From assembly GCA_017474125.1 (NCBI GenBank), contig JAFVIF010000059.1, positions 1 through 64,000 on the forward strand: a stretch of 64,000 nucleotides of DNA, in the 5' to 3' direction. The notes below the pieces were generated by a model that had not been told where the DNA came from, searched no databases, and saw only the letters and a list, made by a program, of their open reading frames with translations. Source of the DNA: Clostridia bacterium (lineage in GTDB: Bacteria > Bacillota > Clostridia > Oscillospirales > Acutalibacteraceae). Below are positions 43,347 to 52,614 of the stretch, piece after piece (the first letter of the stretch is position 1; each line of letters opens with the position of its first letter). The position numbers and the translations under genes are program-made.

Positions 43347-43631
43347 ATGAAAAAACGCAAGGAGAAAAGCATACTTTTAAGAGTTTTGGTTTTGTGTGTT
43401 TCCATATATCTTGTTTTTTCGCTTTCTACTCTTTGGGGTGAGCTGAACGATGGCAGACAGCGCCTTGAGGATTACAGAAATCAAATCAGCGAAACCGAAA
43501 GAAAAATTGATGAATATAAAGAATTGTTATCAGATGGTAACGAAGCCAAAATTATTGAAAAAGCCGCTCGTGACAGGCTGGGCTACGTGTTCGCGGACGA
43601 GCAGGTTTATATAGACGTTTCCGGAAGTTAA
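43347..43631 (+). CDS. divIC: Septum formation initiator DivIC/FtsB
   Basis: A 94-residue bitopic protein: a basic cytoplasmic start (MKKRKEKS), one membrane helix (about 8-28), a coiled coil (about 32-62, DGRQRLEDYRNQISETERKIDE) and the conserved end EKAARDRLGYVFADEQVYID. With FtsL and DivIB/FtsQ it activates septal wall synthesis. The ATG at 43347 has GGAG 9 bases upstream; an upstream in-frame ATG at 43299 lies in the promoter. Confidence 0.93.
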   Translation: MKKRKEKSILLRVLVLCVSIYLVFSLSTLWGELNDGRQRLEDYRNQISETERKIDEYKELLSDGNEAKIIEKAARDRLGYVFADEQVYIDVSGS

Positions 43632-43662
43632 AACAAAAATTTAAGGGGGAACCGCATAGTTT

Positions 43663-44115
43663 ATGCAAATCGAGGTAGGACAAATTGTTGAGGGAAAAAT
43701 CACCGGTATTACAAACTTTGGTGTGTTTGTTGATTTAGGTGATAATAAAAGCGGAATGGTACATATTTCGGAGGTAGCGCGCAGCTACGTTACCGATATC
43801 CGTGAATTTGTTAAGGAAAACGACGTCGTTAAAATGAAGGTGTTAAGCGTTGGTGACGACGGTAAGATAAGCCTTAGCATTAAGCGTGCTCAAGAGGAGC
43901 CGAAGAAGGAACGCTTTGAAAAGAAACAAGGCGCTCCTGCTCGTGAACCCGCTAAGATTGATTCTTCCTATACTTGGGCTCCCAAAAAGCAGGAGCCTGC
44001 TTCCTTCGAGGAAATGATGAATCGTTTTAAGCAAACCAGTGATGAAAAGTTTTCCGACTTAAAACGTAAAAACCCTGAGACACGTCGTTCTAAACGCGGT
44101 GCCGGAGTAAAGTAG
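43663..44115 (+). CDS. S1-domain RNA-binding protein (YabR-like)
   Basis: A 150-residue protein. The N-terminal 72 residues form one S1 RNA-binding domain (VGQIVEGKITGITNFGVFVDL, GMVHISEVA, DGKISLSIK). The remainder is a lysine/glutamate-rich disordered tail ending in RRSKRGAGVK. In B. subtilis yabR follows divIC, as here. Such general-stress-protein-13-like S1 proteins associate with ribosomes or mRNA. A terminator follows. Confidence 0.92.
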   Translation: MQIEVGQIVEGKITGITNFGVFVDLGDNKSGMVHISEVARSYVTDIREFVKENDVVKMKVLSVGDDGKISLSIKRAQEEPKKERFEKKQGAPAREPAKIDSSYTWAPKKQEPASFEEMMNRFKQTSDEKFSDLKRKNPETRRSKRGAGVK

Positions 44116-44122
44116 CTTTTTA

Positions 44123-44147
44123 GGCAGACTGTTAGTCTGCCTTTTTT
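44123..44147 (+). terminator. Terminator after the S1-domain gene
   Basis: GGCAGACT (44123-44130) pairs with AGTCTGCC (44134-44141) around GTT and is followed by six T. It closes the yab/div cluster. Confidence 0.9.
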
Positions 44148-44165
44148 ACTGAAAGGATGATAAAG

Positions 44166-45008
44166 GTGAGAGAGCTTTCGGTAAGCGTAATAAGAGATAC
44201 GGTTGCAAGGCTGTGTATCAGTGCTAACCGTGTTCTTCCTTCATCGCTTATTAATAAAATTGCCGAATTTAAAGAAAAGGAAACCAATCCTACAGCCTGC
44301 GGTGTGCTTTCGGATATTAAAGAAAACATTGCCGTTGCTAAGGAGCTATGTATTCCGGTTTGTCAGGATACCGGTATGGCGGTGGTTTTTCTTAAAATAG
44401 GCCAAGAGGTGCATTTTACCGACGGTCCTTTATACGATGCAGTTAACGAGGGTGTTAAAATTGGTTATACCGAAGGCCTTTTGCGCAAATCGGTTGTTTC
44501 TGATCCCTTGCGCCGTGTTAATACAGATGATAATACTCCTGCCGTTATTCATACCGAGATAGTAGCAGGGGATAAGGTTGAAATTACCGTTGCTCCCAAA
44601 GGCTTCGGTAGTGAAAATATGAGTAAGATTAAAATGCTTACTCCTGCTCACGGCAGAGACGGAGTTATAAATGCAGTGCTTGAAATTGTAAAGGCGGCCG
44701 CCTCGAACCCGTGTCCTCCTATGGTTGTTGGTGTAGGTATCGGCGGTGACTTTGAACAATGCGCTCTGCTTTCCAAAAAAGCGCTTTGCAGGTCGGCAGA
44801 TAAAAGAAATCCTGACGTGTTTTACAGTGAAATGGAAAACGAGCTTCTTGAAAAAATTAATAAGCTCGGTATCGGACCACAGGGCTTTGGCGGTGATACA
44901 ACGGCTCTTTACGTGAATGTTGAAGCCGCACCTACCCATATTGCGGGACTTCCCGTTGCCGTTAACATAGGTTGCCACGTTACAAGGCACGAAACGGTGG
45001 TAATTTAA
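44166..45008 (+). CDS. Class I fumarate hydratase (or tartrate dehydratase) alpha subunit
   Basis: A 280-residue alpha subunit of an iron-sulfur hydro-lyase. The likely [4Fe-4S] cysteines are in PVCQDTGMA near 62, in the QCALLS segment near 198 and in NIGCHVTRH near 270. GVGIGGDFE near 190 and GPQGFGGDTTAL near 240 are family signatures. I chose GTG at 44166 because AAAGGA (44152-44157) fits it with an 8-base gap and the protein then starts MRELSVSV as relatives do; the ATG at 44157 overlaps the ribosome site. The beta subunit that normally follows is absent here. Confidence 0.88.
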   Translation: MRELSVSVIRDTVARLCISANRVLPSSLINKIAEFKEKETNPTACGVLSDIKENIAVAKELCIPVCQDTGMAVVFLKIGQEVHFTDGPLYDAVNEGVKIGYTEGLLRKSVVSDPLRRVNTDDNTPAVIHTEIVAGDKVEITVAPKGFGSENMSKIKMLTPAHGRDGVINAVLEIVKAAASNPCPPMVVGVGIGGDFEQCALLSKKALCRSADKRNPDVFYSEMENELLEKINKLGIGPQGFGGDTTALYVNVEAAPTHIAGLPVAVNIGCHVTRHETVVI

Positions 45009-45023
45009 GCTTAAGGAGAAAAA

Positions 45024-46148
45024 ATGAGTAATATAAAATTAGTGGCGCCCTGCCTTTTTGGTATTGAGGGTATTGCCGCAGATGAATTTAAAAGAATGGG
45101 CTTTACCGACGTTTTGGCGGAAAATGGCAGAGTATTGCTTAGCGGTGATGAAAATATGCTTGCAAGGGCTAATATTAATTCCCGTTTTGCCGAGCGCATT
45201 CTTATTAATGTGGGTGAGTTTGATGCGTTAACCTTTACTGAGCTTTTTGACGGTGTAAAGGCTTTACCTTGGGAGGATTTTATAGGTAAGGAGGATGCAT
45301 TCCCTGTAAACGGCTGGAGCATTAATTCGCAGTTATCCAGCATTCCCGACTGTCAGTCTATTATTAAAAAGGCTGTTGTTGAACGACTGAAGTCTAAATA
45401 CGGAATATCCTGGTTTGATGAAACTGCTACTGAATATCGTATACGCTTTTCCATTCATAAAAACCGAGTGACAATGATGATAGATACTTCGGGTGAGGGT
45501 CTTCACAAGCGCGGCTATAGAAGAAATTCCAATGCGGCGCCCTTAAAGGAAACCTTAGCGGCTGCGATTTGCGATATGGCGCGTATTTTCCCCGATACTA
45601 CTTGCTTCGACCCTTTTTGCGGTTCGGGTACTTTACTTATTGAAGCGGCTATGATGGCTAAAAAAATGGCGCCCGGTTTGCGCCGAAACTTTGCGGCTGA
45701 GCGTTTCCCGTTTATTGGCGATAAGGTTTGGCAAGAAGAAAGAAGCCTTGCTCAATCGAAAATTTTGACCAATATAGACTTTTCTGCCACCGGCTTTGAT
45801 ATTGACCCTGTGGCAGTTGAGCTTACGCTGCGTAACGCTAAGTATGCAGGTGTTGATAAATACGTTCGCGCGAGTGTTGCCGACGTCAGGGATTTTAGCG
45901 TACCGAATGAACGCTGTCTTGTGCTTGCCAATCCGCCTTACGGTGAAAGACTGCTTGATGTATGTGCGGCTGAAGAGCTGTACAGGGTAATGGGTCAGCG
46001 CTTTAATAACGGTGACGGTCAGAAATATTTTATAATCAGTCCTCATGATGAGTTTGAAAAGTTTTTCGGCCGCGGGTCCGATAAGCGCCGCAAGCTTTAT
46101 AACGGTATGATAAAATGTCAGTTGTTTATGTATTTTAAACAGAGGTGA
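45024..46148 (+). CDS. THUMP-domain class I SAM-dependent RNA methyltransferase (RlmL/YpsC-like)
   Basis: A 374-residue enzyme with an N-terminal ferredoxin-like and THUMP region (about 1-160) and a Rossmann methyltransferase domain. The SAM loop DPFCGSGTLLIEA lies near 193, the acidic strand GFDIDPVAVE near 256 and the catalytic NPPYGERL near 307, a motif for N2-guanine methylation in rRNA. It matches the RlmL N-terminal half and B. subtilis YpsC, probably acting on 23S rRNA. AAGGAGAA precedes the ATG, 15 bases after the fumarase gene. Confidence 0.91.
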   Translation: MSNIKLVAPCLFGIEGIAADEFKRMGFTDVLAENGRVLLSGDENMLARANINSRFAERILINVGEFDALTFTELFDGVKALPWEDFIGKEDAFPVNGWSINSQLSSIPDCQSIIKKAVVERLKSKYGISWFDETATEYRIRFSIHKNRVTMMIDTSGEGLHKRGYRRNSNAAPLKETLAAAICDMARIFPDTTCFDPFCGSGTLLIEAAMMAKKMAPGLRRNFAAERFPFIGDKVWQEERSLAQSKILTNIDFSATGFDIDPVAVELTLRNAKYAGVDKYVRASVADVRDFSVPNERCLVLANPPYGERLLDVCAAEELYRVMGQRFNNGDGQKYFIISPHDEFEKFFGRGSDKRRKLYNGMIKCQLFMYFKQR

Positions 46149-46153
46149 AAAAA

Positions 46154-47077
46154 ATGAGGTATGCTTTTATTATTAACCCTGCAGCAGGAAAAGGAAAGGC
46201 AATCCGCGAGCTTGGTATCGAGCTTGCTGAGTACTGCTCCGAGCATAAGCTTGAATATTCCGTTCAAATCACTACCGCTCAGGGTGATGCACAGCGTTTC
46301 GCCAGAGAGCATGCCCAAAAAGGTGACGAGGTTACCGTTTTTCTTGCAGGTGGGGAGGGTACCGTTTTTGAAGCCCTTAACGGTGTAATGGGTTATGATA
46401 ACGTAACTCTTGCAGTAATACCCATTGGCTCTGCTAACGACTTTTTAAAATTTTTTCCAAAAGAAAAGAAGTCGGCTTTTCGTGATATCAACGACCAAAT
46501 TAACGGCAAACCCGTGAAAATGGACGTAATAAAGGCAGGGGAGTATTACTGTTTAAACGGTTGCTCTGCAGGTATGGATGCTATAGTTGCTAAATATATG
46601 GATAGCTTTAGACGTTTGCCCTTAATAAACGGCTCTATGGCGTACAATCTTGCTATTGTAAAATGCTTTTTGGGAAAAATCGGCTGCAGATTAAGCCTTG
46701 TTGCAGACGGCGAAAATTTAGGAGATAAGGATTGTTTGTTTGCAGTTGTTGCCAACGGTCCTGCATACGGCGGTGGTTATCTTGCCGCTCCCAATGCCGT
46801 GCCCTTTGACGGTGAATTGAATTTCACTATAGTTGAAAAAATCAGCAAGCTGAAAATTCTGCGCTTTATAGGTAAATATAAAAAGGGTGAGGTGGATAAC
46901 CTTAGCTTTGTACATAAGAAAACGTGTCAAAGCTTTTCGGTAAAAAGCAGTATTCCCGTACCGATTAACCTTGACGGCGAAATTTTTGAAGCAACCGAAA
47001 TGGATTTCAGTATTATAAAGAGTGGAGTTAAGTTTCTTATTCCTGCATCTGTTTATAAAAATTTGTTAATAAATTGA
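46154..47077 (+). CDS. Diacylglycerol kinase-family lipid kinase (DagK/YegS-like)
   Basis: A 307-residue DAGK-catalytic-domain protein. IINPAAGKGKA near residue 6 is the nucleotide-binding start, LAGGEGTVFEALNGV near 62 replaces the usual GGDGT with GGEGT, and PIGSANDFLKFF near 97 is the typical P-[IL]-G-[ST]-x-N-D-F motif. The C-terminal beta-sandwich domain has GPAYGGGYLAAPNA near 204 and IPVNLDGE-like IPINLDGEIFE near 274. It phosphorylates diacylglycerol or a related lipid. ATG 46154 fits AGAGG 8 bases upstream; GTG 46145 overlaps that site. The GGEGT variant is worth noting. Confidence 0.87.
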   Translation: MRYAFIINPAAGKGKAIRELGIELAEYCSEHKLEYSVQITTAQGDAQRFAREHAQKGDEVTVFLAGGEGTVFEALNGVMGYDNVTLAVIPIGSANDFLKFFPKEKKSAFRDINDQINGKPVKMDVIKAGEYYCLNGCSAGMDAIVAKYMDSFRRLPLINGSMAYNLAIVKCFLGKIGCRLSLVADGENLGDKDCLFAVVANGPAYGGGYLAAPNAVPFDGELNFTIVEKISKLKILRFIGKYKKGEVDNLSFVHKKTCQSFSVKSSIPVPINLDGEIFEATEMDFSIIKSGVKFLIPASVYKNLLIN

Positions 47078-47096
47078 AAATATCAAGGCTACATAC

Positions 47097-47124
47097 TTGA
47101 ATTTTGGGAAATTTTGGTTACAAT
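47097..47124 (+). promoter_or_regulatory. groESL promoter
   Basis: TTGAAT (47097-47102), a 16-bp spacer and TACAAT (47119-47124), about 65 bases upstream of groES. An overlapping TATACT (47124-47129) has no well-spaced -35. Confidence 0.5.
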
Positions 47125-47129
47125 ATACT

Positions 47130-47155
47130 TTAGCGCATAAATTTTACGGCGCTTA
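47130..47155. promoter_or_regulatory. Degenerate CIRCE-like inverted repeat before groES
   Basis: TTAGCGC (47130-47136) and GCGCTTA (47149-47155) form an imperfect inverted repeat just downstream of the promoter, where the HrcA operator CIRCE (TTAGCACTC-N9-GAGTGCTAA) normally lies. It departs at several positions, so HrcA control is only possible. Confidence 0.35.
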
Positions 47156-47189
47156 CGTATTGTTTATTATTATATTGGAGGTATATATT

Positions 47190-47477
47190 ATGACTATTAA
47201 GCCTTTGGCCGATAAAGTGGTTACTCGCCTTACCGAAGCAGAGGAAACTACTAAAAGCGGTATTATTCTTACTGCCGCCGCAAAGGAGAAGCCTCAGGTT
47301 GCTGAGGTTATTGCGGTAGGTCCCGGAGCATACGATAAGAACGGTAATCTTATTCCTATGACCGTTAAGGTTGGCGACAAGGTGCTTGTTGCTAAGTATT
47401 CGGGTACCGAGGTTAAGCTCGAAGGCGAAGAGTACAGCATTGTTGCTCTTTCTGATATATTAGCTATTGTAGAATAA
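47190..47477 (+). CDS. groES: Co-chaperonin GroES
   Basis: A 95-residue GroES with MTIKPLADKVVTRL at the start, a mobile loop (EETTKSGIILTAAAKEKP, about 17-34) that contacts GroEL, and VGDKVLVAKYSGTEVKL near 62. It caps the GroEL folding chamber. The ATG at 47190 has TTGGAGGT 7 bases upstream; an in-frame ATG at 47097 lies in the promoter. groEL follows after 17 bases. Confidence 0.97.
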   Translation: MTIKPLADKVVTRLTEAEETTKSGIILTAAAKEKPQVAEVIAVGPGAYDKNGNLIPMTVKVGDKVLVAKYSGTEVKLEGEEYSIVALSDILAIVE

Positions 47478-47482
47478 GGTAA

Positions 47483-49135
<1,653 letters not shown>

Positions 49136-49142
49136 AACCTTT

Positions 49143-49168
49143 AAAACCGCTTCGAAAGAAGCGGTTTT
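49143..49168 (+). terminator. groESL terminator
   Basis: AAAACCGCTTC pairs with GAAGCGGTTTT around GAAA; only a short T-run follows. Confidence 0.8.
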
Positions 49169-49208
49169 GACTTTTAAAAAATAATTTTCAAAAAAGCAAA
49201 AATTAAGG

Positions 49209-49237
49209 TTGACAAATAAAACCTCTTGTGGTAATAT
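49209..49237 (+). promoter_or_regulatory. tRNA-Leu promoter
   Basis: Consensus TTGACA (49209-49214), a 17-bp spacer and TAATAT (49232-49237), with TGG as extended -10, 15 bases before the tRNA. Confidence 0.75.
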
Positions 49238-49252
49238 AATAAAGTCGCAAAT

Positions 49253-49337
49253 GCGGATGTGCTGGAATAGGCAGACAGGCACGTTTGAGGGGCGTGTGTC
49301 GAACGACGTATGGGTTCAAGTCCCATTATCCGCACCA
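49253..49337 (+). tRNA. tRNA-Leu (anticodon GAG)
   Basis: An 85-base class II tRNA with an encoded CCA end. The acceptor arm is GCGGATG with TATCCGC, the anticodon stem is CACGT with GCGTG, and the loop is TTGAGGG, which reads GAG for CUC/CUU leucine codons. It has a long variable arm, and the T arm contains GGGTTCAAGTCCC. It is a single-gene transcript with its own promoter and terminator. Confidence 0.96.
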
Positions 49338-49380
49338 AAAAAGAAGTAACTTTTGTTTACCAAAAGTTACTTCTTTTTTT
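49337..49380 (+). terminator. Terminator directly after tRNA-Leu
   Basis: AAGAAGTAACTTTTG (49341-49355) pairs with CAAAAGTTACTTCTT (49361-49375), with five-base loop and a long T-run. It starts immediately after the CCA end. Confidence 0.9.
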
Positions 49381-49382
49381 AT

Positions 49383-49500
49383 CCAAGCCGCAGGCTTGGA
49401 ATATCATCGCCGCACGAAGTGCGGTGCATATCATCAAGGTCGGCAAGCCGACCTTGTATCTCATCACGCGTCAGGGTGTATGGCATCACCGCAGGTGCAT
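49383..49500. repeat. Array of small hairpins joined by ATATCATC-type linkers
   Basis: Successive short stem-loops follow each other: CCAAGCC-GCA-GGCTTGG (49383-49399), CCGCAC-GAA-GTGCGG (49410-49424), CAAGGTCGG-CAAG-CCGACCTTG (49435-49456), a weaker CACGC/GGGTG pair (49465-49479) and CACC-GCA-GGTG near 49486. They are joined by related linkers: ATATCATC (49401-49408 and 49428-49435), TATCTCATC (49457-49465) and TATGGCATC near 49480. The stems differ in sequence but the linkers are kept. Reading frames across it encode nothing recognisable. Confidence 0.85.
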
Positions 49501-49519
49501 TTCCTTCGGATTGAAGATT

Positions 49520-49561
49520 AAAAGCAACTCCTAAGTTTTGAATTGCTTAGGAGTTGCTTTT
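49520..49561. terminator. Bidirectional terminator, overlaps end of the second araC-type gene
   Basis: AAAAGCAACTCCTAAG (49520-49535) pairs with CTTAGGAGTTGCTTTT (49546-49561) over 16 bp. It includes the stop codon of the minus-strand regulator and can terminate it. Confidence 0.85.
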
Positions 49562-50302
49562 GTTTTTTGCGAACTGTGTAGGAGTGATACCGGCGTATTG
49601 TTTGAAGATTTTACTGAAGGAATATATGGAGTCAAAACCAAGTGTTACTGCTATTTCTCCAATGTCCGCAACGTTATATAAAAGCATAATTTTGGCTTTT
49701 TCTATTCGGTAGCGGTTTTTGTATGTGATAGGAGACATTTTATATTCATTTATAAAATATCTTCTGAGCTGTGACTGACTCATAAAGCAAAGGTCAGCAA
49801 GAGTCTGAATGTCAAATTTTTCAGCATAGTGACTCTCTATGTATTCGACCGCCGATCTGATTCTGCTGTCAACGTCCAACTGCTTTTCCTCTTTCAGAGG
49901 AATATAAGAACAAAGGGTATAAAGTGTTCCGAGTGCCCTTAAATGCTTTGTCGTATTATTGACACCATGGTTTTCAATTATCTCTTTAAGATTTTTTTCG
50001 GCGTTATCTATGCCTATAATTTTTTGAGGACAAAGTGCCACGGGAAAAGCCGACGACTCTAAGACAAATTCTACCTGATGGCAATAGGTATTTTCACTTA
50101 TTACTTCATAACTGTATACAGCACCCTTGGGAACGTAGACTAAATCGCCGCTTTTAGCAGTAAAGGTTTCTTTATTAAAAGTGTAACGGTATTCGCCATT
50201 TGATATATACAAAAAAGTATGCTGCGGTCTTCCGTTTACACGCATTATTTTGTTTCTTGGTTCATAGCTCATTGCGAAGAGAAGTGAAACGTTTATTTCC
50301 AA
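49547..50302 (-). CDS. AraC-family regulator of the glycosidase/Entner-Doudoroff cluster
   Basis: A 251-residue regulator with an N-terminal cupin-like sensor (PQHTFLYISNGEYRYTF and AKSGDLVYVPKGAVYSYEV) and a C-terminal double helix-turn-helix (IQTLADLCFMSQSQLRRYF; IGEIAVTLGFDSIYSFSKIFKQ). I propose TTG at 50302 as start, because AAAGGTGG (50318-50311) is 8 bases away; GTG at 50314 in the same frame overlaps that site. It diverges from the SDR-led operon and probably controls it in response to a sugar or oligosaccharide. Confidence 0.88.
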   Translation of the reverse strand: MEINVSLLFAMSYEPRNKIMRVNGRPQHTFLYISNGEYRYTFNKETFTAKSGDLVYVPKGAVYSYEVISENTYCHQVEFVLESSAFPVALCPQKIIGIDNAEKNLKEIIENHGVNNTTKHLRALGTLYTLCSYIPLKEEKQLDVDSRIRSAVEYIESHYAEKFDIQTLADLCFMSQSQLRRYFINEYKMSPITYKNRYRIEKAKIMLLYNVADIGEIAVTLGFDSIYSFSKIFKQYAGITPTQFAKNKSNS

Positions 50303-50328
50303 ATCAACCACCACCTTTATATGAGTGA

Positions 50329-50358
50329 ATTATACACCGAAAAACAGATAAATGTCAA
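50329..50358 (-). promoter_or_regulatory. Promoter of the second araC-type gene
   Basis: On the minus strand: TTGACA (50358-50353), an 18-bp spacer and TATAAT (50334-50329). Confidence 0.7.
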
Positions 50359-50372
50359 TAATATGCGTGAAT

Positions 50373-50401
50373 TTGCAAAGTATACGCTTGATTTATATAT
50401 T
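50373..50401 (+). promoter_or_regulatory. Promoter of the SDR-glycosidase operon
   Basis: TTGCAA (50373-50378), a 17-bp spacer and TATATT (50396-50401). Arms GCGT (50365-50368) and ACGC (50384-50387) flank and overlap the -35 region and could be part of a regulator site. Confidence 0.5.
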
Positions 50402-50452
50402 CCTATTTATTGTTTTGCGTTATAAAATAACTTTAGAGGAGTTGAAATAACT

Positions 50453-51217
50453 ATGAGTACGGTTTTTGTAACTGCAGGCACTAAAAATACGGGATATGCC
50501 ATTGCGGAAAAATTCGCAAAAGAAGGCTATAACGTGGCAATATCCGGCCGAATGGAATGTGAAATTAAAGAAGCAGAAAAGTCACTTTCCCAAAAATACG
50601 GTGTTAAGACAAAGGGCTACGTTCTTGAAATTACAGATTATGAAAATGTTAAATCTGTTTTTGCGGAAATTAAAAAGGATTTCGGCGGTCTTAATATATT
50701 TGTCGCTAATGCGGCAAATCTCGGTGTAGATATGAAGTTTTTAACCATTACAGAAGAAGAATTCGACTCGGTGGTTGATACTAACTTAAAAGGCTCGTTT
50801 TTCTGCGCTCAACAAGCTGCTCTTATTATGAAAGAGCAGGGTAAGGGTTCTATTATATTTATAAGCTCGGTTCACTCAAAGCAGGCTATTTTCGGTAGAA
50901 GTCTTTATACCGCTTCAAAGGGTGGTATAAATGCACTTTCAAAAGCAATGTCCATTGAACTTGCGCAGTACGGAATCAGAAGCAACTGTATAATAGCAGG
51001 TGCTATAAGAACAAATCGCTGGGATAAATTTACCGAAGAACAAAAGAGTGCAAAGCGCGCTAATTGGCCTTTGGAAATTGAAAGTACGGGAGAAGACATC
51101 GCAAACGGTGTGTTCTATCTCGGCTCTGACCTTTCAAAAACCGTTACGGGAACAGAACTTACGATAGATTCCGGTATACTTAACTGCTTGTTGCCTTATA
51201 AGGAAATGTATAAATAA
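50453..51217 (+). CDS. Short-chain dehydrogenase/reductase
   Basis: A 254-residue classical SDR. The cofactor loop TAGTKNTGYAIA lies at residues 7-18, NAANLG near 89 stabilises the fold, and the active site has FISSVHS near 139 with Tyr152 and Lys156 in YTASK. It ends with the usual GTELTIDSG. In this operon it could oxidise the released sugar to a lactone or reduce a keto acid; the sequence does not fix the substrate. GAGGAG precedes the ATG. It is the first gene of the operon. Confidence 0.88.
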   Translation: MSTVFVTAGTKNTGYAIAEKFAKEGYNVAISGRMECEIKEAEKSLSQKYGVKTKGYVLEITDYENVKSVFAEIKKDFGGLNIFVANAANLGVDMKFLTITEEEFDSVVDTNLKGSFFCAQQAALIMKEQGKGSIIFISSVHSKQAIFGRSLYTASKGGINALSKAMSIELAQYGIRSNCIIAGAIRTNRWDKFTEEQKSAKRANWPLEIESTGEDIANGVFYLGSDLSKTVTGTELTIDSGILNCLLPYKEMYK

Positions 51218-51232
51218 AGGTGGATTGAAGAC

Positions 51233-52594
51233 ATGAACAAAATAGGAAAACTAAAAACTTATACCTCTAAAGAAATTGACAAATCATACGTTAGCATTGA
51301 TTTTTGTTGCTTGGACAGAGAACTATTCAAACCTGAAAAATGTTATGAAATGCTTGGAAAGACGGGAATTAAACACGCGCGTTGTCAGACCGGTTGGAGC
51401 AGATGTGAAAAAGAAAAGGGTGTATATAACTTTGATTGGCTCGACTCGGTTATCGACAATTTATGTGAGCAGGGCGTAACTCCGTGGCTTTCGGTTACCT
51501 ACGGAAACCCGGTTTATATGCCCGATTGTCCTAATCCAACCGGTGTTGGTTGCGTTCCTCTTTATTATGGCGAGGAAACCTTAAAAGCGTGGAAAAATTT
51601 CGTGTTTGAGATTGCTAGTCGCTATAAAAATCGAGTTACATATTACGAGATTTGGAACGAACCTAACTCAAAGGCATTTTGGTATCCTTCGGTTCCTGAT
51701 GGCGCAGAGTATGGAAAATTTGTCAATATCACCGCAGAGGTTATTCGCTCGGTTCAGCCCGATGCAAAATTCGTCTGCAACGTCGCGGGCGCCCATGCGT
51801 TTAAATTTTTAAATAGCCTTTTTGATACCGTAAAAAAAGAATATTTAAACGTTTTTTCATACCACGTATATACAAGGGTACCCGAATATAGAACTGCTGA
51901 GTCAATCGTGCAGGTTCGTAAAATGCTAAGTAGCAAAGGCTTTACAAATGTTGAGTTTTGGCAAGGAGAATCAGGCTATCCTTCCTGGACGTATGAGGGT
52001 CATTGGCTGGTAAAAGAGGGCTGTGATGACGAAATTGCCCAAGCGGTGTATCAGCTTCGCAGATATTTTATCGACGCTTCCATCGGTGTAACCCGCAGTT
52101 CCTTCTTCCAAATGGCAGATATGTGGGAAGGCTCTTATACTACAACCTCCAAAGTTGTAAAGAAAGTCGCTGCACACGGCATTTTAAACGGTCTTACCTA
52201 CACTCCGAAAAAATCTTACGAAACAATAACCAATCTTTCGGCTATATTCAGCGGAGATATAAAGCCAACCGAAGATTTTATGCTTGTGGATATTGATTCA
52301 AAATCTCCCGTAGATATGATCGCCTGCCAAAAGATGACCTTTGAAAAGGATGGCATACTCTTGTATGCGTTTTACTATCCATCAAATCTGTCAGACCGTA
52401 CAGAAATAACCTATAATGCAACCATAACAGTCTTAAATGTTTTCGAAAGCCCCGTTTTAATTGATCCAATGAGTGGCGAAGTATTTGAAGCGGGAAAACC
52501 AAACTTTTCGGGTTATGGTTATTACGAATATAAATTGCCTATAAAGGAATATCCTCTGGTTTTAACCGATAAAAAAGTTTTTGAAATTGTTTAA
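51233..52594 (+). CDS. Clan GH-A glycoside hydrolase (GH39-like), cytoplasmic
   Basis: A 453-residue retaining glycosidase with a TIM-barrel catalytic domain. The acid/base is Glu143 in YEIWNEPN and the nucleophile is probably Glu246 in FWQGESGYPS. A beta-sandwich domain follows after about residue 360. The overall pattern recalls GH39 (beta-xylosidase/iduronidase type), but other clan A families cannot be excluded. There is no signal peptide, so it must act on sugars taken into the cell. AAAGGTGG lies ahead of the ATG, 15 bases after the SDR gene. Confidence 0.75.
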   Translation: MNKIGKLKTYTSKEIDKSYVSIDFCCLDRELFKPEKCYEMLGKTGIKHARCQTGWSRCEKEKGVYNFDWLDSVIDNLCEQGVTPWLSVTYGNPVYMPDCPNPTGVGCVPLYYGEETLKAWKNFVFEIASRYKNRVTYYEIWNEPNSKAFWYPSVPDGAEYGKFVNITAEVIRSVQPDAKFVCNVAGAHAFKFLNSLFDTVKKEYLNVFSYHVYTRVPEYRTAESIVQVRKMLSSKGFTNVEFWQGESGYPSWTYEGHWLVKEGCDDEIAQAVYQLRRYFIDASIGVTRSSFFQMADMWEGSYTTTSKVVKKVAAHGILNGLTYTPKKSYETITNLSAIFSGDIKPTEDFMLVDIDSKSPVDMIACQKMTFEKDGILLYAFYYPSNLSDRTEITYNATITVLNVFESPVLIDPMSGEVFEAGKPNFSGYGYYEYKLPIKEYPLVLTDKKVFEIV

Positions 52595-52614
52595 TCTATG
52601 AAAGGGATAACACT

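Noticed and set aside
45009..45023. A fused or overlapping fumarase beta subunit after the alpha gene
   Set aside because: The next frame is clearly a THUMP/Rossmann methyltransferase with NPPYGERL; no beta-subunit motif was found in the window.
47130..47155. A full CIRCE element controlling groESL
   Set aside because: Only a degenerate inverted repeat is present, with several departures from TTAGCACTC-N9-GAGTGCTAA. It is recorded as a weak candidate, not a confirmed HrcA site.
49285..49534. Short plus-strand frames (74-78 codons) over tRNA-Leu and the hairpin chain
   Set aside because: They begin inside the tRNA and translate terminator and hairpin sequence; no start signal or homology.
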